From Thalassospiraceae bacterium LMO-JJ14 (GTDB lineage: Bacteria; Pseudomonadota; Alphaproteobacteria; Rhodospirillales; Casp-alpha2), in NCBI GenBank assembly GCA_021555105.2, contig CP134604.1, positions 1,550,001-1,614,000 on the forward strand: 64,000 nucleotides of DNA, read 5' to 3'. The notes below the pieces were generated by a model. It did no database searches and had not been told where the DNA came from. It saw nothing but the letters and a program-made list of their open reading frames with translations. How positions within the stretch are numbered: the stretch's first letter is position 1; each line of letters starts with the position of its first letter. Positions 16,304 to 24,900 of this stretch are shown here, in pieces. The position numbers were made by a program, and so were the translations under genes.

Positions 16304-17260
16304 ATGCGACGTTACAATTATAAGATACGGTTCATTGCGGTACTGGTGATGCTGGTGACGTTGGGAGGTTGTGCGGCGACGCCCATGACTGAACAACTCA
16401 CGGCGTCACCGCCGCAAGGTCTGCCCGCATTCGCCGAGTTGACCGATGTGCCGTTTTTTGCACAAACGCAGTACTTCTGCGGACCTGCGGCACTCGCGAC
16501 CGTATTGAATACATCGGGTCTTGAGATCAATCCCGAAGACCTTGCAAAAAGCATCTATACACCGGGCCGGCAAGGCACCCTGCAAACAGAAATACTTACC
16601 GGGACGCGCCGTCAGGGCCGACTTGCATTGCCCGTCCATGACATGGGCGAGGCGTTCATGAACATCGCCCATGGGCGGCCGGTTTTGATTTTACAAAATC
16701 TGGCACTGGAACTTGTGCCGCAATGGCATTACGCCGTCCTGGTCGGTTTTGATCTGCCCGCGGAAACCGTAGTGCTGCGCTCCGGCACGACACGCCGGCA
16801 GGTAATGCCAATGACGACCTTCGAGCACACCTGGCGCCGCGCCGAGTTCTGGGGGGTCGTCGTCGTTGGACCAGAGGGACCCATCCCCGAAAACACATCC
16901 CTTTCTGCATGGTTGCACGAAGCCCTCGGGCTTGAGCGGGCAGGAAAGCCAACGGACGCCCTGACCGCTTTTAGCGTGGCGGCCGGTCATTGGCCCAATG
17001 CCTCAGCGCCGCTAATTGCCGCTGCAAATATATTAATAGTGCAAGGCCGTCTGCAGGATGCTGCGAGCAGTCTGCAAGCGGCAGTGCGTCGTCAGCCGGA
17101 CAATGCCGTGGCGTTGAACAACCTGGCGCATGTTCTAATGCTGCAAGGCGCGCTTGAAGCGGCTGAAAAAGCCGCTCTGAAAGCCGTTGAATATGGCGGC
17201 AGTTCCGAAGCCACGGCACGGGAAACCCTTGCCGCCATCCGGGCCAGGCAAACCAACTGA
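16304..17260 (+). CDS. PA2778-family C39-like cysteine peptidase lipoprotein with TPR repeats
   Basis: A 318-residue protein. The start at 16304 gives a lipoprotein signal with lipobox L-G-G-C (Cys23). The peptidase domain (about 45-190) has a papain-like triad: Gln near 54-56, Cys59 in QYFCGPAALATVL, His142 in QWHYAVLVGFD and Asp150. Residues about 205-315 are TPR-like helical repeats (LGLERAGKPTDALTAF; NAVALNNLAHVLMLQG). It is predicted to be lipid-anchored in the cell envelope and translationally close to the PA2779-like gene. The substrate is unknown; the adjacent Gly-rich membrane protein is the obvious candidate. Confidence 0.82.
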   Translation: MRRYNYKIRFIAVLVMLVTLGGCAATPMTEQLTASPPQGLPAFAELTDVPFFAQTQYFCGPAALATVLNTSGLEINPEDLAKSIYTPGRQGTLQTEILTGTRRQGRLALPVHDMGEAFMNIAHGRPVLILQNLALELVPQWHYAVLVGFDLPAETVVLRSGTTRRQVMPMTTFEHTWRRAEFWGVVVVGPEGPIPENTSLSAWLHEALGLERAGKPTDALTAFSVAAGHWPNASAPLIAAANILIVQGRLQDAASSLQAAVRRQPDNAVALNNLAHVLMLQGALEAAEKAALKAVEYGGSSEATARETLAAIRARQTN

Positions 17261-17273
17261 TCGCTTGGCACGG

Positions 17274-17298
17274 CCCCTCTCCCTTGGGAGGGAGAGGA
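17274..17298. repeat. Fragment of the CCTCTCCC palindromic repeat family
   Basis: CCCCTCTCCCTTGGGAGG-GAGAGG palindrome located between the PA2778-like gene and the DUF559 gene. It is a half-element related to the full copy that overlaps the end of the DUF559 gene, so that gene is bracketed by repeat sequence. Confidence 0.7.
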
Positions 17299-17354
17299 GA
17301 ACAAAATGAGCGGATGTTGTCAAAAACCGCTCTACACCTCGCATAGCTCAGTTC

Positions 17355-17705
17355 ATGGACACAGCATTCAGCAGAGCGCGCCGTCTGCGCCGTGACATGA
17401 CACCACCCGAACGGAAAGTCTGGGCCGTGTTGCGCGCACGGGGACTGAAGGGTTTCAAATTCCGCCGACAGGTCCCGATCGGCCCTTATATCGTCGACTT
17501 TTTGTGTGCAGAAAAGTGCCTTGTCATCGAAATCGATGGGAAAAGTCACGATCATCAATTGGTGTACGATGCGCGGCGGGACAGCTATCTCCGGAACATG
17601 GGGTATCGCGTTCTACGCCTTCGAAACGATCAGGTTCTGCATGAGCTTGAAGGGGCGATGCATCTGGTGCTGCAGGCGCTTCAAGCCAAATACCCCCTCA
17701 CCTAA
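17355..17705 (+). CDS. DUF559 (Vsr-like) endonuclease-domain protein
   Basis: A 116-residue protein matching the DUF559 pattern: MTPPERKVWAVLRARGLKGFKFRRQVPIG near the N-terminus, then YIVDFLCAEKCLVIEIDGKSHD, which carries the D...E-x-D/G-K-type nuclease core, and RRDSYLRNMGYRVLRL. The family is related to very-short-patch repair endonucleases; its biological role is not established. The stop TAA is supplied by a palindromic repeat that starts at 17693, and a repeat fragment lies 57 bp upstream, so the gene is embedded in repeat DNA and may be mobile with it. No clear Shine-Dalgarno was seen for the ATG. Confidence 0.85.
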   Translation: MDTAFSRARRLRRDMTPPERKVWAVLRARGLKGFKFRRQVPIGPYIVDFLCAEKCLVIEIDGKSHDHQLVYDARRDSYLRNMGYRVLRLRNDQVLHELEGAMHLVLQALQAKYPLT

Positions 17706-17804
17706 CCTCTCCCCCTGAAAGGGGGAGAGGGATATGAGCGGAACTGGGCGTGTATGCGTGAGTCCCTCTCCCCTGCGCAGCGGGGGAGAGGACAGGTGAG
17801 GGGG
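17693..17804. repeat. Full dispersed palindromic repeat (nested hairpins with terminal inverted repeats)
   Basis: 112 bp bounded by CCCCCTCACCT and its exact complement AGGTGAGGGGG. Inside are hairpin 1 (CCTCTCCCCCT-gaa-AGGGGGAGAGG) and hairpin 2 (CCTCTCCCC...GGGGGAGAGG). The left end contains the DUF559 stop codon, and the right end abuts the stop of the ABC transporter. The layout is MITE-like; no target duplication was recognised. Confidence 0.9.
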
Positions 17805-17805
17805 G

Positions 17806-19647
17806 CTAGTCCCCAGTCCCGAGTTCGTCCAGCTTCGCCTCGGCTTCGCGCGCCTGCTGCTGGCGCTGCCACATATCCGTGTAGGTGCCGTCCTGCTTCA
17901 GTAGTACCGGGTGCGTGCCGCGCTCGACGATTGCACCATCCTGAAGCACGAGAATCTCGTCGGCGTCGATCACGGTCGACAGCCGGTGCGCGATGGTCAG
18001 GGTGGTGCGGTCGGCGGAGACATCCTTGAAGCTGGCGAGAATGTCCTGCTCGGTGCGCGAGTCCAGCGCCGAGGTCGCCTCGTCGAAGACCAGAATACGC
18101 GGGTCCTTGAGGATGGTGCGCGCAATGGCGACGCGCTGCTTCTCGCCGCCCGACAGTTTCAGGCCGCGCTCGCCGACCTTGGACTGATAGCCGTCGGGCA
18201 GGCTCATGATGAAATCGTGAATGTGCGCCTGACGGGCTGCATTCTCGACGGCGGCGGGGGATGCGCCCGGCGCGCCATAGGCGATGTTGTAAAAGATCGT
18301 GTCGTTGAACAGCACCGTGTCCTGCGGCACCACGCCGATGGCGGCGCGCAGGCTTTTCTGTGTGACGTCGCGGATATCCTCGCCGTCTATCTTAACCGCG
18401 CCGCCGTCGACCTCGTAAAAGCGGTACAGGATGCGCGAGATCGTCGACTTGCCGGACCCGGTCGGGCCGACGATGGCGAGCTTCTTGCCGGCCGGCACGG
18501 TAAACGAGACATCCTTGAGGATCGCCCGGCGCTGGTCATAGGCGAAATCGACATGATCGAAGTCGATCCGTCCCGGCCCGTCTTTAAGCGGGCGAGCGTC
18601 GGGGGCGTCGGTGATCTCGCCCGGCTCGCGCAGCAGTTCGAACATCGCTTCCAGGTCGGTCAGCGAGCGCTTGATCTCGCGGTACACGAAGCCGAGGAAG
18701 TTGAGCGGCATGAATATCTGGATCAGGTACGAATTGACCAAAACGAAATCGCCGACGCTCATGGATTTGTCGGCGACGCCGTAGCCGGCCATGATCATCG
18801 CCGCCGTCACGCCGATGGTGATGATGACCGCCTGGCCGATATTCAAAAACGCCAGCGAGGTGCCGCTTTTGACGGCGGCGCGCTCGTATGCCTGCAAGGC
18901 CTGATCGAAGCGGCCGGCCTCGTGATCCTCGTTGCCGAAATACTTGACGGTCTCGAAGTTGAGCAGGCTGTCGATGGCGCGGGTATTGGCCTCGCTGTCG
19001 GTCTCGTTCATGGCGCGGCGGAACTTCAGCCGCCATTCCGTGACCAACAGCGTCCAGGCGATGTAGACGCTGAGCACGCCCAGCGTCAGCGCCGCATAGG
19101 CAAAGCCGTAAAGTTTCCACAGGATGCCGCAGACCATGACGACTTCGAGGATCGTCGGCAGCACGTTGAACAGCATGAAGCGGAGCAGGAATTCGATGCC
19201 GCTGGTGCCGCGCTCGACGGCGCGCGCCACACCGCCGGTCTTGCGTTCGAGATGAAACCGCATCGACAGATGGTGCAGGTGACGGAAGGTCTTGAGCCCG
19301 GCCTGACGGATGGCGCGCTGCGCGACGCGGGTGAAAACGGCGTCTCTCAGCTCGCCGAACGCCATCGCGGCGACGCGGCAGATGCCGTATCCGACGATCA
19401 ACGCGACCGGTACGCTGATGGCGATATCGACTTTCCCGCCGGCTGTCAGGATATCGACAGCTTGTTTGTAAAATATAGGCACCGAGACGTTCGTTGCCTT
19501 GGCCGCGATCAACAAAACCATGGCGACGACGACGCGCACGCGTAAACCCGTCTCGCCGCTCGGCCAAAGATAGGGCAGCAGGGTTTTGACGGTCGTCCAT
19601 TCACCGGTTCTGGTCATTGGGCCCGGACCGGGCTGGCGGCTGCGCAT
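17806..19647 (-). CDS. Atm1-type ABC transporter (permease-ATPase half-transporter)
   Basis: A 613-residue half-transporter: a six-helix exporter domain (about 40-330) and an ATPase domain with Walker A GPTGSGKST, signature LSGGEKQRVAIART and Walker B ILVFDEATSALD. The N-terminal TLLPYLWP and KATNVSVPIFYK segments match bacterial Atm1/HMT exporters, which export glutathione-linked or metal-thiol compounds and support Fe-S homeostasis or heavy metal tolerance. It should homodimerise in the inner membrane. The start is uncertain: a second ATG lies 30 bp downstream (MTRTGEWTT) and neither has a strong Shine-Dalgarno. A palindromic repeat abuts the stop codon. Confidence 0.9.
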   Translation of the reverse strand: MRSRQPGPGPMTRTGEWTTVKTLLPYLWPSGETGLRVRVVVAMVLLIAAKATNVSVPIFYKQAVDILTAGGKVDIAISVPVALIVGYGICRVAAMAFGELRDAVFTRVAQRAIRQAGLKTFRHLHHLSMRFHLERKTGGVARAVERGTSGIEFLLRFMLFNVLPTILEVVMVCGILWKLYGFAYAALTLGVLSVYIAWTLLVTEWRLKFRRAMNETDSEANTRAIDSLLNFETVKYFGNEDHEAGRFDQALQAYERAAVKSGTSLAFLNIGQAVIITIGVTAAMIMAGYGVADKSMSVGDFVLVNSYLIQIFMPLNFLGFVYREIKRSLTDLEAMFELLREPGEITDAPDARPLKDGPGRIDFDHVDFAYDQRRAILKDVSFTVPAGKKLAIVGPTGSGKSTISRILYRFYEVDGGAVKIDGEDIRDVTQKSLRAAIGVVPQDTVLFNDTIFYNIAYGAPGASPAAVENAARQAHIHDFIMSLPDGYQSKVGERGLKLSGGEKQRVAIARTILKDPRILVFDEATSALDSRTEQDILASFKDVSADRTTLTIAHRLSTVIDADEILVLQDGAIVERGTHPVLLKQDGTYTDMWQRQQQAREAEAKLDELGTGD

Positions 19648-19794
19648 GGCGTTCTCGCGTTGCAGTTGGGGCCCCCTTTATATAGGGTGCGCGCTTCATT
19701 TCGCCATACAAAGCATCCACAGGGTGCGGGTATGGCGTGAATAACGGGTGTCTAGGTGATATGCTGACGGCGCCGTGGGGATTCTGAGAGTTTA

Positions 19795-20292
19795 ATGTCA
19801 GGCTACGACTTCGAAACATTAAAGGTTCTGGTTGCCGATGACAGCAGGCCCATGCGCTCGCTGATCAAGAGCTTCCTGCTCGGCTTCGGGGTCAAGGAAA
19901 TGTTCGAGGCCGCGGATGCCAACGAGGCATACGACGAGGTCAAGAATGAAGAGCCGGACATCGTCATTACCGACTGGCGCATGCCGCCGACGGACGGTCT
20001 CGACCTGGTGAAGCAGATCCGTATGGATTTGGACAGTCCGAACCCGTATCTTCCTGTTATCATGCTGACCGGCTTCACAGAGCTTCATCGCGTCAAGCAG
20101 GCCCGCGATGCGGGCGTGACGGCGTTCCTCGCCAAACCGATTTCGGCAGCAGCTCTGTATCGCAGACTGTGCACGGTGATCGACGATCAGCGTCCGTTTG
20201 TCCGCGTCGGGGAGTTTTTCGGACCCGACCGCCGCGCCCGGCGCCGAACCGAGCCGTACATGGGCACTGAACGCCGCCGTGATGCGCAGTAA
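19795..20292 (+). CDS. CheY-like response regulator with Arg-rich tail
   Basis: A 165-residue single receiver domain: acidic pair at D15-D16, phospho-acceptor D60 (IVITDWRMPP), Thr in MLTGF and Lys in FLAKPIS. A C-terminal extension of about 35 residues is basic (FFGPDRRARRR, GTERRRD), a tail seen in many alphaproteobacterial orphan receivers. It has no output domain, so it probably acts by protein contact. The following gene, 23 bp downstream, encodes an Hpt-like protein; the two form a likely phosphorelay pair. No kinase is adjacent. Confidence 0.88.
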   Translation: MSGYDFETLKVLVADDSRPMRSLIKSFLLGFGVKEMFEAADANEAYDEVKNEEPDIVITDWRMPPTDGLDLVKQIRMDLDSPNPYLPVIMLTGFTELHRVKQARDAGVTAFLAKPISAAALYRRLCTVIDDQRPFVRVGEFFGPDRRARRRTEPYMGTERRRDAQ

Positions 20293-20315
20293 GGCGGAAA
20301 AGGACTGACCCCCAC

Positions 20316-20789
20316 ATGGCCAACCGACCGCAGAAATTCCAGCCGCCCGACCGGCTCAGACGCAAGGTCAAGAAAACCGGCGGACCGGAACCCGAGCAGG
20401 CGATCCTGCGCGCCCTGAATGCCGCCGAGGACCTGATGGACAATTATCAGGGCTGGGCCGTGGACGATCTTTCGGCGCTGTGGAAGGCGTTTCAGGAGCA
20501 GCATAAGGCGGGCAGTGAGTCCGCTCAGATCGCGGAAATGTATGAAATCGCGCACGGCATCCGCGGCGAGGGCGGCAGCTTCGGTTTCCAGCTGATCTCG
20601 ACGATCGGCGATTCGCTGTGCAAGTTCCTCGAAGGCAGGAAGAAACTCGGGGTCCGGGAATCGGAAATCGTCAAGGTGCACATCCTGGCGATGCGCGCGG
20701 TGTTCCGCCAAAACCTCAAGGGGCCGCAGCCGGCGATGGAACGCGACCTCCGTCAGTTGCTGGCGCTGCTCCGCGAGCGGATGGGCTAA
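20316..20789 (+). CDS. Hpt-like phosphotransfer protein
   Basis: A 157-residue helical protein. The segment EIAHGIRGEGGSFGFQLIS places a candidate phospho-histidine at H80 in an H-x-I-R-G-x-G-G-S-F-G context close to histidine phosphotransfer domains (H-x-x-K-G-x-S-x-x-G), with Arg in place of the usual Lys. It is likely co-transcribed with the CheY-like gene immediately upstream and could relay phosphate to or from it. The basic N-terminus (about 1-22) is probably unstructured. Confidence 0.7.
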   Translation: MANRPQKFQPPDRLRRKVKKTGGPEPEQAILRALNAAEDLMDNYQGWAVDDLSALWKAFQEQHKAGSESAQIAEMYEIAHGIRGEGGSFGFQLISTIGDSLCKFLEGRKKLGVRESEIVKVHILAMRAVFRQNLKGPQPAMERDLRQLLALLRERMG

Positions 20790-20820
20790 CGGCGGAAAAT
20801 TTCCGCGATCCCGCCGCGTG

Positions 20821-21264
20821 CTAGTCGCGGCTATCCATGACGAGGGTGAACGGGCCGTCGTTGATCAGTGCAACTCTCATCTCGGCGGCGAAGATTCCGG
20901 TCTCGACGGCAATACCGTCTTCTCGAAGCGTGTCGCAGTATAATTCGTAAAGCTGTTTGGCGCGCTCGGGGGTCTCGGCGGCGGAAAATCCGGGGCGGTT
21001 TCCCTTCCGCCACTGCGCGGCCAGGGTAAACTGGCTGATGGCGAGGATTTTGCCCTTAACTTCGTTAATATCGAGGTTGGTTTTGCCGTTCTCATCGGAA
21101 AATATGCGCAATTTTGCAGCTTTATGCGCAAACTGGATGGCGTCGGCGTCGCTGTCACCGCGCTCGGCGCAGAACAGAATGACGATCCCGTTTGCGATTT
21201 CGCCGACGGTTTCGCCGTCGACTTTGACCGATGCTTCCAGGACGCGCTGCAGAACGGCTTTCAT
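20821..21264 (-). CDS. dtd: D-aminoacyl-tRNA deacylase
   Basis: Hydrolyses D-aminoacyl-tRNAs, and Gly-tRNA(Ala), to keep translation homochiral. The 147-residue length is typical. The diagnostic motifs are present: SQFTLAAQ (the SQFTL motif) and the C-terminal GPFT (the cross-subunit Gly-cisPro motif). The ATG overlaps the stop of the upstream nnrU-like gene by 4 bp, so they form a two-gene operon. Confidence 0.95.
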   Translation of the reverse strand: MKAVLQRVLEASVKVDGETVGEIANGIVILFCAERGDSDADAIQFAHKAAKLRIFSDENGKTNLDINEVKGKILAISQFTLAAQWRKGNRPGFSAAETPERAKQLYELYCDTLREDGIAVETGIFAAEMRVALINDGPFTLVMDSRD

Positions 21265-21815
21265 AACACACTGACTCCGAACAGGTTTTCATGCAGATGC
21301 GCAATCGCCGCAGCGACGGCGCCGCCGATCACGAGCGCCAGCGCATCGCGCCACAGCGGCGCGCGCATCGTTACTTTTTGCACGCCCTTCCGTCCCTCCG
21401 CGACACCTGCAACCGCTGCATAAATCAGAAAAACACCGAACATCAGCAGCGACGGCAGATCGCCGTTGTTGAGCAGGTGCACCGCTGCCCAGAGACCGAT
21501 GCCCCACGATAGCGGATGCGCCGTCAGGCGCTGGATGTTGGTGCCGCCATAGGCGCTGATCACCAGCGTCACCGCGAGCGGAACCGCGATATAGGCAAGC
21601 GTTCGTCCCCATGCCGGTGCAGCCCAAAGGTGGGCGCGCTCGGTCGTCGCATAACCCAGAACGATCAGGGCGAGACTGCCGAGCGAGAACAGGACAAAGA
21701 TCGTGATGTAGACAGATACGCCGAGTTTCTCGCGGGCGGCGCTGCGCCATGCCGGAAACCAGGGGAACGCATGCACGACAAAGAAAGTTGCGAGACCTGT
21801 GATGAGGTAAATCAT
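21261..21815 (-). CDS. NnrU-family membrane protein
   Basis: A 184-residue integral membrane protein with about five TM helices. The family features HAFPWFPAWR near the N-terminus and THxxxW-like AHPLSWGIGLWAAVHLLNNGD are visible. NnrU was described in connection with denitrification and nitric oxide reductase expression, but the family is also found beyond denitrifiers and its role is unclear; no denitrification gene is in this window. It is coupled to dtd through an ATGA overlap. Confidence 0.85.
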   Translation of the reverse strand: MIYLITGLATFFVVHAFPWFPAWRSAAREKLGVSVYITIFVLFSLGSLALIVLGYATTERAHLWAAPAWGRTLAYIAVPLAVTLVISAYGGTNIQRLTAHPLSWGIGLWAAVHLLNNGDLPSLLMFGVFLIYAAVAGVAEGRKGVQKVTMRAPLWRDALALVIGGAVAAAIAHLHENLFGVSVL

Positions 21816-21862
21816 GCCAGCCTCCTGATGCCCGCGCCGGCCTTGCCGTCAGGGCCGCCGGA

Positions 21863-23431
21863 TCACTCCCACTCGATGGTGCCGGGCGGCTTCGAGGTGA
21901 CGTCATAAACGACGCGGTTGATGCCTTTGACCTCGTTGACGATGCGGCTGGAGACGCGGCCCAAGAACTCGTGATCGAAGGGATAGTAGTCCGCCGTCAT
22001 GCCGTCGGTCGAGGTCACGGCGCGCAACGCACAGACGAAATCATATGTTCGGGCATCGCCCATGACGCCGACGGTCTGCACCGGCAGAAGCACGGCGAAA
22101 GCCTGCCAGATGGTGTCGTACAGCCCGGCGCGGCGGATCTCGTCGAGATAGATCACGTCGGCGGCGCGCAGGATATCGAGCCGATCTTTGGTGATGACAC
22201 CCGGCACGCGGATCGCCAGACCCGGGCCCGGGAACGGATGCCGCCCAACGAAGCTGTCGGGCAGACCCAGTTCACGGCCGAGCGCGCGGACCTCGTCCTT
22301 GAAAAGTTCGCGCAGCGGCTCGACCAGTTGCATGTTCATGCGTTCCGGCAGCCCGCCGACATTATGGTGCGACTTGATGGTGACGCTCGGCCCGCCGGTG
22401 AACGAGACCGACTCGATCACGTCCGGATACAGCGTGCCCTGCGCCAGGAAATCCGCGCCGCCGACAGCCTTGGCTTCTTCGTCAAAGACGTCGATGAACA
22501 GTTTGCCGATGGTCTTGCGTTTGATTTCCGGATCGGAGACCCCGTCCAACTCGCCCAGGAAAAGTTCTTCGGCGTTCCGGTGCACGAGCGGAATGTTGTA
22601 ATGATCGCGGAACAGCGACACCACTTCGTCGGCCTCGTTGGCGCGCATCAGGCCGTGGTCTACAAAGACGCAGGTCAACTGATCGCCGATGGCTTCATGC
22701 AACAGGACCGCGACGACGGAACTGTCGACGCCACCCGATAACCCGCAGATGACACGGCCGCTGCCGACCTGATCGCGGACTTTCTGGATCGCCTCGTCCT
22801 TGAAGGACGCCATGGTCCAGTCGCCGGACGCGCCGCAAATCTTGTGCGTGAAGTTATTCAAAAGCTTGGCGCCGTCCGGTGTGTGCATGACTTCCGGGTG
22901 GAACTGCACGCCGTAAAGTTTGCGTGCCTCGTCGGCGATGATCGCGAACGGCGAGCCGTCCGACGTTGCGACCACGTCGAAGCCGTCCGGGATCGCATCG
23001 ATACGGTCGCCGTGGCTCATCCACACCTGATGCCGCTCGCCGGGTTTCCAGATGCCCTCGAACAGGCAGCAGTCCTTCTGGATTTCCACGAAGGCGCGGC
23101 CGAACTCGCGGTGCGTCGAGGGCTGAACCTGGCCGCCCATCTGCTGCACCATGGTCTGTTCGCCATAGCAGATACCGAACACCGGCACACCCAGCGCAAA
23201 CACGGCGTCGTGCGCGCGCGGCGTCGTCGCCTCGTGCACGCTGGCCGGGCCGCCGCTGAGGATGATACCTTTGGGCGCGAATGCCGTCAGGCTTTCGGCA
23301 GTGATCTGATTGAACGGATGAATTTCGCAATAGACCCCTGATTCCCGGACCCGGCGCGCGATGAGTTGCGTCACCTGCGAGCCGAAATCGACGATCAGAA
23401 TATGGTCATGCTGGGCGAGAATGTCGGACAT
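21863..23431 (-). CDS. guaA: GMP synthase (glutamine-hydrolysing)
   Basis: Aminates XMP to GMP using glutamine and ATP. The 522-residue protein has the class I amidotransferase domain (nucleophile Cys in FGICYGEQ; His-x-Glu in FHPEVMH), the PP-loop ATPase LSGGVDSSV and the C-terminal dimerisation domain ending PPGTIEWE. The start [10 protein letters not shown] at 23431 fits the family; the frame remains open for 33 more codons upstream, with in-frame alternative starts but no better Shine-Dalgarno. A TTAACCAT motif lies at 23487-23494 in the divergent promoter region. Confidence 0.96.
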   Translation of the reverse strand: MSDILAQHDHILIVDFGSQVTQLIARRVRESGVYCEIHPFNQITAESLTAFAPKGIILSGGPASVHEATTPRAHDAVFALGVPVFGICYGEQTMVQQMGGQVQPSTHREFGRAFVEIQKDCCLFEGIWKPGERHQVWMSHGDRIDAIPDGFDVVATSDGSPFAIIADEARKLYGVQFHPEVMHTPDGAKLLNNFTHKICGASGDWTMASFKDEAIQKVRDQVGSGRVICGLSGGVDSSVVAVLLHEAIGDQLTCVFVDHGLMRANEADEVVSLFRDHYNIPLVHRNAEELFLGELDGVSDPEIKRKTIGKLFIDVFDEEAKAVGGADFLAQGTLYPDVIESVSFTGGPSVTIKSHHNVGGLPERMNMQLVEPLRELFKDEVRALGRELGLPDSFVGRHPFPGPGLAIRVPGVITKDRLDILRAADVIYLDEIRRAGLYDTIWQAFAVLLPVQTVGVMGDARTYDFVCALRAVTSTDGMTADYYPFDHEFLGRVSSRIVNEVKGINRVVYDVTSKPPGTIEWE

Positions 23432-23486
23432 GAGGTCTGATACCGGATCGCTCCCGAAAAGGAAAGAGGAGATGGTTGACGGATTG

Positions 23487-23494
23487 TTAACCAT
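23487..23494. promoter_or_regulatory. TTAACCAT motif, CtrA half-site-like
   Basis: Exact TTAACCAT in the divergent gap between guaA and the Ala-rich secreted protein gene. The same octamer occurs at 44289 and 60607. It resembles the half-site bound by the cell-cycle regulator CtrA in several alphaproteobacteria. Function is inferred. Confidence 0.3.
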
Positions 23495-23545
23495 TTCGAT
23501 ACGGAATCGCCGGACAATGGCGGTTTGCAAGAGGAGAGCGCGATT

Positions 23546-24460
23546 TTGCCGATAAATCGCAGATATTCGGGATTTTCGGGCGCCGTATCACGGGCAGCAC
23601 TGCTGGCATGCATGCTTTCAGCCGTTACCGGCGTGCAGGCGCAGACGGCGGACGGTGCGCCGGAAGCCGTAACCAAGGGCGATACGGTGCCGGCCGCGCC
23701 GAAGGTGCGAATCACCAAGCGCGACTGTCAGCGCATCGTGCGTCATCAGGCCAGTGCCGATGTCGCCTATAAGCCCGGGGTCGATGTTCGCGGCAATCCG
23801 GTCGTGCCGGCGGATGCCAGCGGTGGCTTCACAATCCCGCTGCCCGATGTCTTCGAGTTCAATATTACCAAGGATCTGACGGCTTATCTGGATGGCCCGG
23901 AAGAGCAATTGGCGGCAGACAAGGCCGCTGCGATTGCCGCCGAACGATCGGTCGCCGCGACCAATGCGGCTGTCGATTCGGCGGCGCTGTCCCTGGCCGG
24001 TGCAGAGACGGTATATGACGCCGCCGTGGCCGCAGCAGCCGCAGCCCCGGACGATGCCGCCCTTGCCGCGGCGGCAGAGACCGCCGAGGCGGGTCTGGCA
24101 GCGACGCAAACCGCGTATGACGCAGCACAGACGGCGGCGACATCGGATGACGTTTCAACGGCATTGAGCGCGGCACAGACCGCCAAGGCAGCAGCCGAGG
24201 CGATCGGCTATGCCCCCGATGCTACGGCAACCGAGGCCAACGAGACCGCAACGCAGGCAGCGGCGGATTCAGCGGCTGCGGACACGGCAGCGCTGGCGGC
24301 GGCGGAAACGGTCGCCAAAAGTTCAGGGATGAGCCTGAATGTCGGCACGGTGCGATTTAACATCAATACCGGTGAGATGACCTTCAACGGCAAGCCGCTG
24401 ACGGACGCATCCGAAGGTGAACTGGCAGCCCGCTGCCGGGCCATGATGTCGGCGAAGTAG
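23546..24460 (+). CDS. Secreted Ala-rich helical protein
   Basis: I do not recognise the family. The 304-residue protein probably starts at a TTG (23546), which has a GAGGAG Shine-Dalgarno 9 bp upstream; another in-frame TTG lies 21 bp before it. A signal peptide ends near AQT. A first domain contains a conserved-looking RDCQRIVRH, then residues about 115-265 are extremely Ala-rich (over one third Ala) with heptad-like spacing, predicted to be a long helix or coiled coil. A compact C-terminus follows: [19 protein letters not shown] and an LAARCR segment. It may be an envelope-spanning spacer. It converges with the cysteine-rich gene, 8 bp apart. Confidence 0.65.
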   Translation: MPINRRYSGFSGAVSRAALLACMLSAVTGVQAQTADGAPEAVTKGDTVPAAPKVRITKRDCQRIVRHQASADVAYKPGVDVRGNPVVPADASGGFTIPLPDVFEFNITKDLTAYLDGPEEQLAADKAAAIAAERSVAATNAAVDSAALSLAGAETVYDAAVAAAAAAPDDAALAAAAETAEAGLAATQTAYDAAQTAATSDDVSTALSAAQTAKAAAEAIGYAPDATATEANETATQAAADSAAADTAALAAAETVAKSSGMSLNVGTVRFNINTGEMTFNGKPLTDASEGELAARCRAMMSAK

Positions 24461-24468
24461 ACTTTATT

Positions 24469-24768
24469 CTAGAAGCACTGGGTTCGTTGCTTGCGGCACT
24501 GGTTTTTGCAACTGCTGTTGCCGCCGCACTGCGCGAGGCATTTCTTGTAAATGGAGCCGCAGTCGCGGCCCTGTCCGCCGCTTGTGGCACCCTTGCCGAA
24601 GCCGCATTGCAGTGCGCAGGCCTGCTTCTTGCTGGCCCCATAGGTTTCGATGCAGGTCTTGAAGCAGACGTTCGGATCGCTCGTCGATTGGGCGCGTGTA
24701 TCGGAGTGGGGGGACATGATTGCCACAAGGGTCACGGCAAAAAGTACGGACAGTGCAAACAGGCGCAT
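24469..24768 (-). CDS. Secreted cysteine-rich protein with twin CX3C motifs
   Basis: A 99-residue protein with a signal peptide (about 1-26) and a mature part with ten cysteines. Four CX3C motifs are seen: CFKTC, CALQC, CLAQC and CKNQC, plus two single Cys. The first two CX3C motifs are 11 residues apart, the spacing of twin-CX3C helical hairpins in mitochondrial small Tim and CHCH proteins. It should fold by disulfide formation in the periplasm. I do not recognise a named bacterial family. A clear Shine-Dalgarno (AAAGGAGGC) precedes the ATG. Confidence 0.75.
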   Translation of the reverse strand: MRLFALSVLFAVTLVAIMSPHSDTRAQSTSDPNVCFKTCIETYGASKKQACALQCGFGKGATSGGQGRDCGSIYKKCLAQCGGNSSCKNQCRKQRTQCF

Positions 24769-24900
24769 ATCGGCCTCCTTTCATGCGGTGTTTTCAGATT
24801 ATCACGCAGATCGTGGATTGCGAAATCTTCTGGGCGCGCTAACGTAAGGGCCAGTCTTACGGATCAATCAGCCGACATCAGCCTTGGGAGGGCTATATTT

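Noticed and set aside
17911-19545. Long open frame on the plus strand opposite the Atm1-type transporter (over 500 codons)
   Set aside because: It lies wholly antisense to a strongly supported ABC transporter, has no recognisable motif and is the expected shadow of a high-GC gene.
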